NCBI RefSeq assembly: GCF_028649395.1
Contig: NZ_JAQSUW010000016.1
Coordinates: forward strand, 282,719-346,718
Reading direction: 5' to 3'
DNA length: 64,000 bases
Origin: Pseudomonas sp. Gutcm_11s
GTDB lineage: Bacteria; Pseudomonadota; Gammaproteobacteria; Pseudomonadales; Pseudomonadaceae
In this document: in pieces, positions 1 to 9,811 of the stretch
Position numbering within the stretch: the first letter of the stretch is position 1
Layout: each line of letters begins with the position of its first letter
Notes under the pieces: model-generated
Told to the model about the DNA's origin: nothing
The model's input: only the letters and a program-made list of their open reading frames with translations
Databases searched by the model: none
Position numbers and translations under genes: made by a program

Positions 1-1
1 G

Positions 2-142
2 ATCAGCGCGTTCCGCTGGGCCTTCTTCGGCGTTGCCGACGTCAACCTCGGCCTGAGCATCGGCATGATCCTCGGCTTCCTGCTGGCCTGCGTGCTGGTG
101 GTGAGCTGGATCTTCAAGACCGGCTATCGCCTGCGTCAATGA
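2..142 (+). CDS. ABC-2 type transporter permease, C-terminal end (partial)
   Basis: The reading frame enters from the left edge and ends at a TGA, leaving the last 46 residues. It shows the motif FRWAFFGVADVN followed by one long hydrophobic helix (about 20 residues) and a short basic tail ending GYRLRQ. This is the usual end of ABC-2 family permeases of the NodJ/YadH type, which form the membrane channel of an export pump with a separate ATPase. The ATPase would lie to the left, outside the window. The substrate cannot be inferred. The assignment rests on motif and topology only. Confidence 0.7.
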   Translation: MSAFRWAFFGVADVNLGLSIGMILGFLLACVLVVSWIFKTGYRLRQ

Positions 143-187
143 AGTAGAGAAGGGCACGGCTGCCGGGTGGCAGCCGTGATAGGCAGA

Positions 188-1039
188 TCAGAAGCGTCGG
201 GTGCTGAGCAGTTCTTCCAGGACCCGGGTGATGACGCGGAAGGGGATCGACATGTGGTCCTCACCGCGCTCCAGTTGGAAGTCGCTGCGCAGCCCATACT
301 GCGAGAGCTGTTCCAGGCGCAGCTGCAGCGAGCGCACGTCCTGGATCTCCTGCGGCATCTCGCGGTCGCCGACCCACATCGACAGGCTGCGATGGGTCAG
401 ATCCAGCTTGCCGGCGTGCGCCTGCTCGGTGAACGCCTTCTCATGCGCCAGCAGATAACGATCGCGCCACCACAGGCTCGGGCTAATCGCCACCACGTGC
501 TGGAACAGTTGCGGGCGGGTGAACAGCGCATAGATGCCGAACATGCCGCCGAACGAGTGACCGACCAGGCTGACCTGGTCCTGGTCGACCTTGAAGCGCT
601 CGTTCACTTTGGGCATCAGGCGCTGCTCGATGAAGTCGAGGAACAGGTCCTGGCCGCCCTGCGGCGGATTGTTGCGCGCAGGCTCTTGTGGCGGTGACAG
701 GTCGAAGGCGCGGCGGTTGAAGTCCAGCGGCGTATCGCTCGGGTAGCCGATGGCGACCACGATGGAGGAACGCCAGCGGTCCTGCGCGCGCTTGGCGGCG
801 TGGAAGGCCGGGAAGTAGGCGTTGCCGTCTAGCAGGTAGATCACCGGGTAGCCGCCGGTCCAGGGCACGTCGCCCTCCGGCAGGCTGACCATGATCCGGT
901 AGTCGCGGCCCTCGGCGCTCTTCATCAGCCACTGCTCGCTGCCGTCCAGGTTGACCTGGTCGGCGTGGGCGGCGGCAAAGCCGCCCAGCAGCAGGCCCAG
1001 CGCCAGCGTTGCCTGGCGCAGCCAGCTCAGCGCATTCAC
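188..1039 (-). CDS. Secreted alpha/beta-hydrolase esterase, probable ferri-siderophore esterase
   Basis: A 283-residue protein with an N-terminal signal peptide (cleavage near residue 26, AHA-DQ) and the esterase D/IroE-type fold. The nucleophile elbow GHSFGG is at residues 160-165 (Ser162), an Asp lies near 225 and the catalytic His in EDHMS at 262. I chose the GTG start because it overlaps the TGA of the upstream TonB receptor (GTGA), which implies translational coupling; longer upstream frames run antisense-like through the receptor gene. Family members such as IroE and PfeE hydrolyse trilactone catecholate siderophores in the periplasm. Coupling to a siderophore receptor suggests the same role here, but the substrate is inferred. 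Confidence 0.75.
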   Translation of the reverse strand: MNALSWLRQATLALGLLLGGFAAAHADQVNLDGSEQWLMKSAEGRDYRIMVSLPEGDVPWTGGYPVIYLLDGNAYFPAFHAAKRAQDRWRSSIVVAIGYPSDTPLDFNRRAFDLSPPQEPARNNPPQGGQDLFLDFIEQRLMPKVNERFKVDQDQVSLVGHSFGGMFGIYALFTRPQLFQHVVAISPSLWWRDRYLLAHEKAFTEQAHAGKLDLTHRSLSMWVGDREMPQEIQDVRSLQLRLEQLSQYGLRSDFQLERGEDHMSIPFRVITRVLEELLSTRRF

Positions 1040-3405
1040 CAGCTGTAGCTCAGGCTGGTGACCACGCTGCGCGCCTCGCCGCGGTAGCAGTAACCGTCCT
1101 GGCAGTTGATGTACTGCTTGTCGGTCAGGTTGCGTGCGTTGACGGCCAGGCGTACGCCGTCCAGGCCGCCGGCGAAGTCGTAGTGCACGCCGGCGTCGAA
1201 CAGGGTGTAGTCCTCGTTCTTCATGCTGTTGGCGTCGTCGCCATACACGCTGCCGGTGTAGCGCGCGCCGGCGCCGAAGCCCAGGCCGAACGGCAGGTTG
1301 TAGTCCAGCCACAGCGAGGCCAGGTGGCGCGGCACGTCCTTCGGATCGTTGCCCTCGTCACCATCGTTGCTCTTGGTGATCTCCGGGTCGTTGTAGGTGT
1401 AGCTGGCGGTCAGGTGCATGCGTTCGCTGAGGTCGGCGACGGCCTCCAGCTCCAGGCCGCGGGAGACCTGCTCGCCGGTCTGCACGGTATTGAGCGGATC
1501 GTAGGGATCGCGGGTGGTCACGTTTTCCTGGGTCAGGTGGTAGAGCGAGGCGGTGAACAGCGCGCTGCTGCCCGGCGGCTGGTACTTGAGGCCGACCTCG
1601 TACTGCTTGCCCTCGGTCGGTTTCAGCGCGCCGCCGGCGTTGGTGCCGCTCTGCGGCAGGAACGACTCGGCGTAGCTGGCGTAGGGCGCCAGGCCGTTGT
1701 CGAACAGGTACAGCGCGCCGAGCTGGTAGGTGGTGGCGGAGTCGTTGGTCTTGCTGTTGATGCCGCTCAGGTTGTCATCGTTGCGCACGTGCACCCAGTC
1801 GCGGCGCAGGCCGGCGGAAAGGCGCCAGCGGTTGAGCTCGATCTGGTCCTGCAGGTAGGCGCCGGTGCGCTGGGTCAGGCCATCCTGGTCGGCCAGCGGG
1901 TCGGTCGGCTTGCTCACCGGCTGGTGGTAGTCCGGTGCGTTCATGTCGATCGATGGCGCCGGACCCATGGCGTACAGCACCGAGCTGTCGAACCAGGCGT
2001 AGTCCACGCCGCTGAGCAGGGTGTGCTGCAGCGCGCCGGTGGCGAAGCGGCTGACCAGGCGGGTGTCGGTGGTCACCGAGTCCATGTTCTCGTAGACGCC
2101 GACCGCGTAGCGATCCATCACGCCATTGCTGATGTTGCCGTCGGGCTGCAGGTACTGGTTGGTGGTGTCGATCTGTCCGTAGCGCAGGTTCTGCTGCAGG
2201 CTGAAGGTGTCGTTGAAGGCGTGCTCGAACTCGTAGCCGACGGTCCACTGGCGCTGCTCGAGCTTGTCGAAGTACTCGTCGCCCTGCCAGAAGTCGGTGA
2301 GGTGGTCACCGTCCTGATAGAGCATCGGCGAGGCGGCGGTCTCGCGCTCCTGGTACTGGGCGAGCAGGGTCAGGCTGGTGTCCGGGTCGATCTGCCAGCT
2401 CAGCGACGGCGCGATCAGGCGTACATCGTTGTTCAACTGCTCGATGTAGTTCTCCGCGTCGCGGTACACGCCCACGGTGCGGAACAGCACATTGCCGTCG
2501 TCATCCAGCTTGCCGCCGACGTCGAACTGGCCCTGCTGGTGGTCGTAGTTGCCGCCCTGGATCTCGACCTGATTCTTCGCCAGCAGGCTCGGGCGCTTGC
2601 TCACCCGGTTGACCATGCCGCCGGGGCTGATCTGCCCGTAGAGCACCGAGGACGGCCCCTTCAGCACTTCGATGCGCTCCAGGGTGTAGGCCTCGGTGCC
2701 GTAGATTGACAGCCAGCCGTTGTAGGGCTGGCGCAGGCCGTCGAGGAAGTCGGCGGACATGGTGGTGTCGAAGCCGCGCACGCTGATGGTGTCGAAGCGC
2801 GGGTCGAGGCCCGAGCTGCCGACGCGTACGCCGGCGCTGTAGGCGACGGCATCCTGCACGCGGTCGACGTTGCGGTCGGCGATCTGCTCGGCGGTGACCA
2901 CGCTGATGCTCTGTGCGGTTTCCAGGATCGGCCGGTCGGTCTTGGTCGCGCTGCTGGCGTTGCTGGCGAAGTAGCCGTTGGCCGGCTCGAAGGCGCTCTG
3001 CGTGGCGCTGGCCTCGATGTCGGTGTCGTCGAGCTGCAGGCTCGAGCCGCTCTTGCTCGGCAGCACCACGTAGCCGGTCGGCGTCTTGTGCGCGACCAGG
3101 CCGCTGCCGGCCAGCAGTGCCGCCAGGCCGTCTTCCACCGAGCCGCCGCCGGCCAGGCCAGGGCTGCTGAGGTCACGCACCTGGTCCGGCGAATAAGACA
3201 GGGTGATGCCGGCGCGCTCGGCGAAGGTGCTCAGCGCCTGGCCCAGCGGCCCGGCCGCGATGCTCGGGGCGACTGCCGCCTGCGCCGGCGTGGCGGCCTG
3301 TGCCGGCAAAGCCGCCAGGCCGGCGTTCAGCGTCAGCGCCAGGCAGATGGCGACGGGCAGGGAGCGGGGACGGAACTGGAATGACGCGGAGCTGGCAGAG
3401 CGCAT
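1036..3405 (-). CDS. TonB-dependent siderophore receptor with N-terminal signalling (STN) domain
   Basis: A 789-residue outer-membrane receptor. It has a signal peptide (1-37, ending AQA), an STN/secretin-like signalling domain (about 49-115), a plug with the typical ETAQSISVVTAEQI segment, and a 22-strand barrel ending in the aromatic SYSW. The STN domain is the hallmark of receptors that signal to an anti-sigma factor when ligand binds, as in FecA, FpvA, FoxA and FiuA. The FecI/FecR pair directly upstream fits this, so the gene is probably transcribed by that sigma factor. The start is the ATG giving a clean signal peptide; an upstream in-frame ATG would add 16 non-signal residues. The ligand is probably a hydroxamate or catecholate siderophore; the sequence does not decide which. 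Confidence 0.88.
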   Translation of the reverse strand: MRSASSASFQFRPRSLPVAICLALTLNAGLAALPAQAATPAQAAVAPSIAAGPLGQALSTFAERAGITLSYSPDQVRDLSSPGLAGGGSVEDGLAALLAGSGLVAHKTPTGYVVLPSKSGSSLQLDDTDIEASATQSAFEPANGYFASNASSATKTDRPILETAQSISVVTAEQIADRNVDRVQDAVAYSAGVRVGSSGLDPRFDTISVRGFDTTMSADFLDGLRQPYNGWLSIYGTEAYTLERIEVLKGPSSVLYGQISPGGMVNRVSKRPSLLAKNQVEIQGGNYDHQQGQFDVGGKLDDDGNVLFRTVGVYRDAENYIEQLNNDVRLIAPSLSWQIDPDTSLTLLAQYQERETAASPMLYQDGDHLTDFWQGDEYFDKLEQRQWTVGYEFEHAFNDTFSLQQNLRYGQIDTTNQYLQPDGNISNGVMDRYAVGVYENMDSVTTDTRLVSRFATGALQHTLLSGVDYAWFDSSVLYAMGPAPSIDMNAPDYHQPVSKPTDPLADQDGLTQRTGAYLQDQIELNRWRLSAGLRRDWVHVRNDDNLSGINSKTNDSATTYQLGALYLFDNGLAPYASYAESFLPQSGTNAGGALKPTEGKQYEVGLKYQPPGSSALFTASLYHLTQENVTTRDPYDPLNTVQTGEQVSRGLELEAVADLSERMHLTASYTYNDPEITKSNDGDEGNDPKDVPRHLASLWLDYNLPFGLGFGAGARYTGSVYGDDANSMKNEDYTLFDAGVHYDFAGGLDGVRLAVNARNLTDKQYINCQDGYCYRGEARSVVTSLSYSW

Positions 3406-3444
3406 GACGATGTCCAATGAGGGAGTGATCCCCTCAAACCGGAT

Positions 3445-3473
3445 GAGACGCAAAAGTCCGACAGAAAATTTTC
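3445..3473 (-). promoter_or_regulatory. Candidate ECF (FecI-type) promoter for the receptor gene
   Basis: On the minus strand GAAAAT (3473-3468) is followed, after 17 bases, by CGTCTC (3450-3445), about 40 bases before the receptor ATG. This matches the general GAAAAT / CGTC layout of iron-starvation ECF promoters. It lies in the short gap between fecR and the receptor, where a separate promoter is expected. Motif only. Confidence 0.4.
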
Positions 3474-3490
3474 GTGCGCTGGAATTCGAC

Positions 3491-4420
3491 CTAGGCCGCC
3501 ACCACGCGTACCCACCAGCGGGTGCGCTCGACCACCCGGACCGGCAGCAGGTAGCTGATGTTGTTCAGCATCGCCGTGGGTTCGTCGAGGTGGAACACGC
3601 CGGACAGGCGCAGGTCGGCCACCGTCTGCTCGCAACCCAGCCAGCCATGGCGATAGCGCCCGGCCTCGGCGAGGAAGTCGGCCAGGCGGATGTCGTTGAC
3701 CACCAGCAGGCCGCGGGTCCAGCCGAACGGGTCGAGCGGGCCCTGGCCCAGCACGCGTGTGCCGGCGGCCGAGATGGCCAGGCCTTCGCCCGCTTGCAGG
3801 CGCTGTTGCTGCTTGCCGATGGCAACCAGCGCCGCGCCGCGCTGCACGCGGATCTCGCTGTAGCCGTCGTGCTCGCGCAGCAGCACGCTGGCATCGCGCC
3901 CGGCGCAGCTGGCGAAGCGGCAACGCACGCGCCAGTCGCTGCCCTGGACCAGGACTTCGCCGGCGCGCAGGCGCAACTCGCCGTCCACCACATCCAGCGC
4001 GCTGCCGGTGTTGAGCAGGGCTTCGGCATCACCGGCGAGTGCTACCTGGCGGCGCTCGCCGGTGCGGGTGGTGAAGTCGGCGTGCCAGGTGCGTGGCACC
4101 TGGGTGGCCAGCAGGCCGCTGCCACCGACGGCCAGGCCGAGGCCGAGCAGCTTGAGGCTGCGCCGGCGGCCGAGGTCGGTTTCCGCCCGGTGCAGCAGGG
4201 GAATGGCCTGCGCGGCAGGCAGCTGGCCGGACTGGAACAGCCCGCCCATCTGCTGCAGGCGTTGCCACGCCAGCTGGTGGCGGGCGTCGTGGTGCAGCCA
4301 TTCCTGCCACTGCCGTTGCAGCTCGGCATTGCCGGCGCCCGCGCGCAGGCGCATCTGCCAGTCGATGGCGGTGCGCACGATGGAATCCGGCAGGGTTGGC
4401 AGGCGTTCCTGGCGGCTCAT
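3491..4420 (-). CDS. FecR-family anti-sigma factor / sigma regulator
   Basis: A 309-residue protein. It has a cytoplasmic DUF4880/FecR N-terminus (TAIDWQMRLRAG, about 17-60), one membrane helix (about 89-106) and a periplasmic FecR domain containing FTTRTGERRQVALAGDAEALLNTGS. Such proteins hold the partner ECF sigma inactive or deliver it, and relay the signal from the STN domain of the receptor. The ATG overlaps the sigma factor's stop codon (ATGA), so the two are translationally coupled. The receptor gene starts 85 bases further on. Confidence 0.88.
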   Translation of the reverse strand: MSRQERLPTLPDSIVRTAIDWQMRLRAGAGNAELQRQWQEWLHHDARHQLAWQRLQQMGGLFQSGQLPAAQAIPLLHRAETDLGRRRSLKLLGLGLAVGGSGLLATQVPRTWHADFTTRTGERRQVALAGDAEALLNTGSALDVVDGELRLRAGEVLVQGSDWRVRCRFASCAGRDASVLLREHDGYSEIRVQRGAALVAIGKQQQRLQAGEGLAISAAGTRVLGQGPLDPFGWTRGLLVVNDIRLADFLAEAGRYRHGWLGCEQTVADLRLSGVFHLDEPTAMLNNISYLLPVRVVERTRWWVRVVAA

Positions 4421-4932
4421 GACGTCGCCTCGAAGCAGGCGCGATAGCAGTGCAGCAGGGCGCTGGCCACATGCCGCTCGGCGGTGCGGCTGGAGACGCC
4501 CAGTTGAGCCGCCACCTGGGCGTGGTTCAGGCCGCCCAGCTGATACAGCAGGAAGGCCTCGCGCACCTGGGGCTTGAGGCCGTCGAGCAACTGGGCGATA
4601 CGCTCCAGGCACTGCAATGCCTCGTGGCGTACCTCCGGCGAGGGATGGCTGGCCTCGGGCAGCTGCGCCAGCGCCTCGAGGTAGGCGCGCTCCAGGGCAT
4701 CGCGGCGCCAGTGGTCGATCACCAGACCACGGGCGATGCGCGCCAGCAGCGCGCGCGGCGCCTGGTTGCTGACGGGGCGGCCGCGCACCAGCAGGCGCAC
4801 GAAGGTGTCTTGCGCCAGGTCCGCCGCCTGATGCGAGCAGCCGACCGAGCGCCGCAGCCAGCCTTGCAGCCAGCCGTGATGCGCCCCGTACAGCAGGTCG
4901 AGAGAGACGAACGAATCTTCATGTGGCGGCAT
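4417..4932 (-). CDS. ECF RNA polymerase sigma factor, FecI type
   Basis: A 171-residue ECF sigma factor with region 2 (QAADLAQDTFVRLLVR, about 34-50) and region 4 helix-turn-helix (AAQLGVSSRTAERHVASALLHC, near the C-terminus). In the FecI group these direct transcription of one TonB receptor gene under iron limitation. The start MPPHEDSF was chosen because it gives the normal family length; the frame is open for 20 more codons upstream. The gene overlaps fecR by four bases and heads the sigma / anti-sigma / receptor / esterase unit. Confidence 0.88.
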   Translation of the reverse strand: MPPHEDSFVSLDLLYGAHHGWLQGWLRRSVGCSHQAADLAQDTFVRLLVRGRPVSNQAPRALLARIARGLVIDHWRRDALERAYLEALAQLPEASHPSPEVRHEALQCLERIAQLLDGLKPQVREAFLLYQLGGLNHAQVAAQLGVSSRTAERHVASALLHCYRACFEATS

Positions 4933-5215
4933 GGCGCGCTCCGCAGCGAGAGGCCTGAACGCCATGCGCGGACACGGCGAGAGCGCGCACATTATTCGCG
5001 AATCATTCGCATTTCAACTCTTTGCGTCATTCTGCCGCCGGCCGGGTGCTGATATTTCGTCTTCAGACTTCGCCGCTAAAGGTGGCGAGGGCATTGCCGC
5101 GGCCCTCCACGCTCCTCGCTGCACCCTATGCTTCATCCTGCTGCCGGCGCCGATCTGAATGCTCGCCGCCGGGCATGGTCAGCATGGGTAAGAGTGGGCT
5201 GCGGAGGAGGTGGGT

Positions 5216-5608
5216 ATGGACAGGTTCACGGGTGGTTGCCTGTGCGGCGACGTGCGGCTGGTGGCGCTGGGGCAGCCCTATCGCACCGGCATCTGTCATT
5301 GCCTGGACTGCCGCAAGCAGCACGGCGCGCTGTTCCATGCCACGGCGATATTCGCCGAAGAGGCGGTTAGTATCGAGGGCGAGACCCGTGTCTACGCAGG
5401 CCGGCACTTCTGCCCGCGCTGCGGCTCGCCGGTGTTCGCGCGCACGGGGGATGAGGTGGAGGTGAGCCTGGGTTCGCTGGATGCGCCGGACCAGCTGCAG
5501 CCGACCTACGAGCTGTGGACCTGCCGGCGCGAGGGCTGGCTGCCGGTGTTTCCGCTCAGCCGCCGCTACGCGCGCGACCGTCAGTCGTCAGGGCGCAGCG
5601 AGGGCTAG
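5216..5608 (+). CDS. GFA (glutathione-dependent formaldehyde-activating enzyme)-like zinc protein
   Basis: A 130-residue GFA/CENP-V-fold protein. The metal-binding cysteines are in GGCLCGDVR (near residues 7-9), CHCLDCRKQHGA and FCPRCGSPVF. The fold binds two zinc ions; in Gfa it speeds S-hydroxymethylglutathione formation, but most bacterial paralogues have no proven reaction. The ATG at 5216 sits 7 bases after a strong GGAGGAGG ribosome site, while the in-frame GTG at 5210 would be too close to it. It converges with sdaA, with only six bases between the stop codons. Confidence 0.85.
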   Translation: MDRFTGGCLCGDVRLVALGQPYRTGICHCLDCRKQHGALFHATAIFAEEAVSIEGETRVYAGRHFCPRCGSPVFARTGDEVEVSLGSLDAPDQLQPTYELWTCRREGWLPVFPLSRRYARDRQSSGRSEG

Positions 5609-5614
5609 CGGCCG

Positions 5615-6991
<1,377 letters not shown>

Positions 6992-7173
6992 AGGTGAGTC
7001 CCGTGACTTGATAGTCACAGAGTACACCGGATGCCGCAGCCGATAAGGTCATGGAAGCGACCCGCAATTGCCATGATTCGTCTGCGAGACGGCGCATCGC
7101 CGTACTGACGAGCAGCAATGTTGGCTGGCCGGCGCGGCGCTAGAATGCCGGCCTTTTCCGCGAGGGCAGATGC

Positions 7174-7599
7174 ATGGGCGAGCGTTTTGGTGAGGGCGAT
7201 GCTTCCTATCGGGCTGCCGGCGGCCTGGACGGGCTGCGCCGCCTGGTCGACGACTTCTATCGCTACATGGACGAGCTGCCCGAGGCCGCCGAGGTGCGCG
7301 CCATGCACGCCGAGAACCTGGAGCTGGCGCGCGACAAGCTGACCTGCTTCCTCAGCGGCTGGCTCGGCGGCCCGCGCCTGTTCGCCGAGAAGTACGGCTC
7401 CATCGGCATCCCCAGCTTCCACGCGCAGTGGCCGATCGGCAATGCCCAGGCCGAGGCCTGGCTGACCTGCATGGCTCATGCGGTGGCCGGCCAGGGCTAC
7501 ACGCCGGAGTTCGCCGAATACCTGCTCGCCCAGCTGCGCGTGCCGGCGCAGCGCATCGTGCAGGCCAGCGGCGCGCGCCACGGCGCCCCGTCCGCGTGA
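7174..7599 (+). CDS. Group II truncated haemoglobin
   Basis: A 141-residue globin with the group II pattern FLSGWLGGPRLFAEKYG (about 59-75), a His at 83 as likely proximal haem ligand, and the G8 Trp in AEAWLTCM (about 96). These small cytoplasmic globins bind O2 or NO and are linked to redox or nitrosative stress protection. The specific role here is unknown. It lies downstream of the divergent sdaA promoter region and stands alone. Confidence 0.88.
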   Translation: MGERFGEGDASYRAAGGLDGLRRLVDDFYRYMDELPEAAEVRAMHAENLELARDKLTCFLSGWLGGPRLFAEKYGSIGIPSFHAQWPIGNAQAEAWLTCMAHAVAGQGYTPEFAEYLLAQLRVPAQRIVQASGARHGAPSA

Positions 7600-7706
7600 G
7601 CCTGGCGGCCGTTATCGGTCGCGCACATGGCCACTATCGAGACTAGCGATTTCCGCCTGAACCCCCGGCTCACTAGAGTGGTCACACGTTCAGAGGAGAT
7701 CACGCG

Positions 7707-7889
7707 ATGCCCCGTATCGACATCATGTCCATGGTCGGCAGTGCCGTACCGCAACCCTTGCGTGCCGAAGGCCACATGGCCTGCTGGTATGTGGTGGTGG
7801 ATGGTGTACCGCAGCAGGGCCCCTTCGTCTCGCGTGACCTGGCGAGTGCCGCCAGCCAGCGTTGCCAGCGCGATATTCGCCTGCACTGA
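7707..7889 (+). CDS. Small conserved-looking hypothetical protein (60 aa)
   Basis: Sixty residues, MPRIDIMSMVGSAVPQ..., with the segment HMACWYVVVDGVPQQGPFVSRDLASAASQR. This reads like a single small beta-rich domain. A GAGGAGAT ribosome site lies 8 bases before the ATG, and a strong terminator follows 68 bases after the stop, so it is probably a real monocistronic gene. No family recognised. Confidence 0.6.
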   Translation: MPRIDIMSMVGSAVPQPLRAEGHMACWYVVVDGVPQQGPFVSRDLASAASQRCQRDIRLH

Positions 7890-7956
7890 TCCTCTACCCG
7901 AATTGCTCCGCGCCTGAGATGGCGCTTTGGACGGCCTCCTCATCCCGTCCACCCAT

Positions 7957-7987
7957 GCCCGCCCCTCCCCCGGCGGGCTTTTTTTTG
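7957..7987 (+). terminator. Rho-independent terminator
   Basis: GCCCGCC (7957-7963), an 8-base loop, GGCGGGC (7972-7978) and a run of eight or more T. It ends transcription of the small gene at 7707 just before the convergent protease gene. Confidence 0.85.
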
Positions 7988-7990
7988 CCC

Positions 7991-9742
7991 TCAGCGCACC
8001 CGCTCGCGACTCTGCACGGCCAGGTCCAGGGCCTTCTGCATGTCCAGGCGCGCGGAACGGCCCACGTCTTCATCGTCCAGCTGGTACTTGCGCTCGGACG
8101 GCAGGATCGGCGCGGTCAGGTCCTCGGCATCCATGGGTTCGAAGTCGTAGTCGCCGCCGATGGTCATGGCGCTGCGCCGTAGCAGCATGCGCAGCTGGTC
8201 CGGCTGCAGCTCGGGGTTGATCGACAGCATGGCTGCCACCACGCCGGCCACCATCGGCGTGGCATAGGAGGTGCCGCAGTGCACCTCGCCGCGCTCGCCG
8301 GCGCGCAGGGTGGAGGCGCGGGTGCAGGCCGAGGCGGTGATGTCCACGCGCATGTCGATGTTCGACGAGCTGCGCTTGATCACGTATTCGGGGTCGTCCA
8401 CCGCCACGTCCTTCTTCTGGCTGCGCTGGTGGCCGCCGACCACCAGCAGCTGGTCGGTGATGAAGGAGGAGGGCAGGCGGTATTCGTCGGTGCCGGAGAA
8501 AGCCGCGCCGTTGCCGGCCGAGTTGATCACCACCACGTCCGGGTGCTCGCGGCGCAGCCACAGGAAGAATTCCTCCAGCAGCTCCTCGTAGCCGCTCATG
8601 GCCAGGCCCGAGCGGATCAGCGAATCGACCTCGTCGCCCTCGACGTTCTTCGCCCCGACCCGGTGGATGCCCCAGCTCCAGTTGAGCACCCGCACGCCGT
8701 CCTCGACCAAGTTGACCGAGGCGGCCACGTTGGCGGTGATGCCGGCGTCGGAGTTGCGCTCGACGATGACCTCGAAGCCCGGCCCGGCGCCATCCAATGC
8801 CTGCAGGAAGCCGCTGTTGCCACCGCGTTGCGGATGGGCGGCGAGGATGCCGGCCACGCTGCTGCCGTGGTTGTCGGGCTTGTCCGAGTCGCGGGCGTAG
8901 AGGCAGGTGCGCTGGTCCGGTGTGCAGCCGCCGAGGTGGTCGGTGAAGTCCGCGGCGTCGAAGTCGACGTTGCGCTCGATCACGCCGATGCGCACCGGCT
9001 TGGTGTCGATCGGCGCCTGTTTGGCGGGGATGCGTCGCCGGTAGTAGTTCACTGCGTCGGCGAAGCGATTGGCTGCCCACTCGTCGTCGCTCGGCTGCTG
9101 CGGCACGTCGGTGCGTTCGCCTTCTTCGCCCTTCTCCGGGGCGGATTCCTCGACGATCACCGCGTCCACGCTGGCCTCGCTGCCCAGGCGCAGGATCAGC
9201 GCATCGCGCTGCACCAGGTCCTTGGCCGGCAGGCGCAGCTGGTAGATGTTCAGCGGCGGTATGGCGCCGACCACCTTGGCACCGTAGCTCTCGGCCAGGC
9301 GCTCGGCCTCCTTGCGCCCGTCGTGCTTCTCCTCGATCAGCAGGCTGACCAGGTCCAGGTAGGTGGTCAGGCCGTCCATGTTCTTCGCCACCTCGTCCGG
9401 GCCGGCGGCCAGCACCTGGCTGCTGCCGCGCGACAGCCACACCGGGTTGCTGCGTCGTTCGCCCTGCTGCAGCCACAGCGCGGCGCTGGGCCCATCCGGC
9501 GGATTCAGGCGCAGGGTCTGGCCGTCGCGTTGGATGGCGGAGGGTTCGAGTTTGGCCTGGCCCAGGTGCACGCGCAGCTCGCCTTGCTCCAGGCCAGTGG
9601 CGCGCAGGCAGTACTGCGCGGAAGCGTCGAAGAGCGCGCCGCAGCGCTGCAGCTGCACGATGCGCAACGGCTCCCCGGCCTGGGCCGGGAGAGCGGTGAC
9701 GAGCAGGGCGAACAGGGCGAACAGGCCGGCACGGGCTAGCAC
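7991..9742 (-). CDS. S8 (subtilisin-like) serine peptidase with altered Asp position
   Basis: A 583-residue exported protein. It has a signal peptide (1-22, PAQA-GE), an unknown region of about 220 residues, then an S8 domain from about 250. The His is in NHGSSVAGIL (292), the oxyanion Asn in VINSAGNG (about 407) and the Ser in CGTSYATPMVAG (492). The normal Asp of VIDxGVD is replaced: the sequence reads GVIERNVDFD, placing Glu256 at the catalytic Asp site, with Asp260 nearby. Spacing and Ser/His motifs are otherwise intact. A Glu could still serve, or activity may be lost. Its substrate is unknown. It converges with the small gene at 7707. Confidence 0.8.
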   Translation of the reverse strand: MLARAGLFALFALLVTALPAQAGEPLRIVQLQRCGALFDASAQYCLRATGLEQGELRVHLGQAKLEPSAIQRDGQTLRLNPPDGPSAALWLQQGERRSNPVWLSRGSSQVLAAGPDEVAKNMDGLTTYLDLVSLLIEEKHDGRKEAERLAESYGAKVVGAIPPLNIYQLRLPAKDLVQRDALILRLGSEASVDAVIVEESAPEKGEEGERTDVPQQPSDDEWAANRFADAVNYYRRRIPAKQAPIDTKPVRIGVIERNVDFDAADFTDHLGGCTPDQRTCLYARDSDKPDNHGSSVAGILAAHPQRGGNSGFLQALDGAGPGFEVIVERNSDAGITANVAASVNLVEDGVRVLNWSWGIHRVGAKNVEGDEVDSLIRSGLAMSGYEELLEEFFLWLRREHPDVVVINSAGNGAAFSGTDEYRLPSSFITDQLLVVGGHQRSQKKDVAVDDPEYVIKRSSSNIDMRVDITASACTRASTLRAGERGEVHCGTSYATPMVAGVVAAMLSINPELQPDQLRMLLRRSAMTIGGDYDFEPMDAEDLTAPILPSERKYQLDDEDVGRSARLDMQKALDLAVQSRERVR

Positions 9743-9811
9743 GGCAACCTCCGAAGCGGGACGTTTCGGATTGGGACCGACCGGCCCCGCGTTGCGTTCA
9801 GCCCGCGTGCG

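Noticed and set aside
4990..5014. Fur box upstream of the ECF sigma gene (AATCATTCGC around 5001)
   Set aside because: The best placement matches only about half of the 19-base consensus, so I do not annotate it even though iron control is expected.
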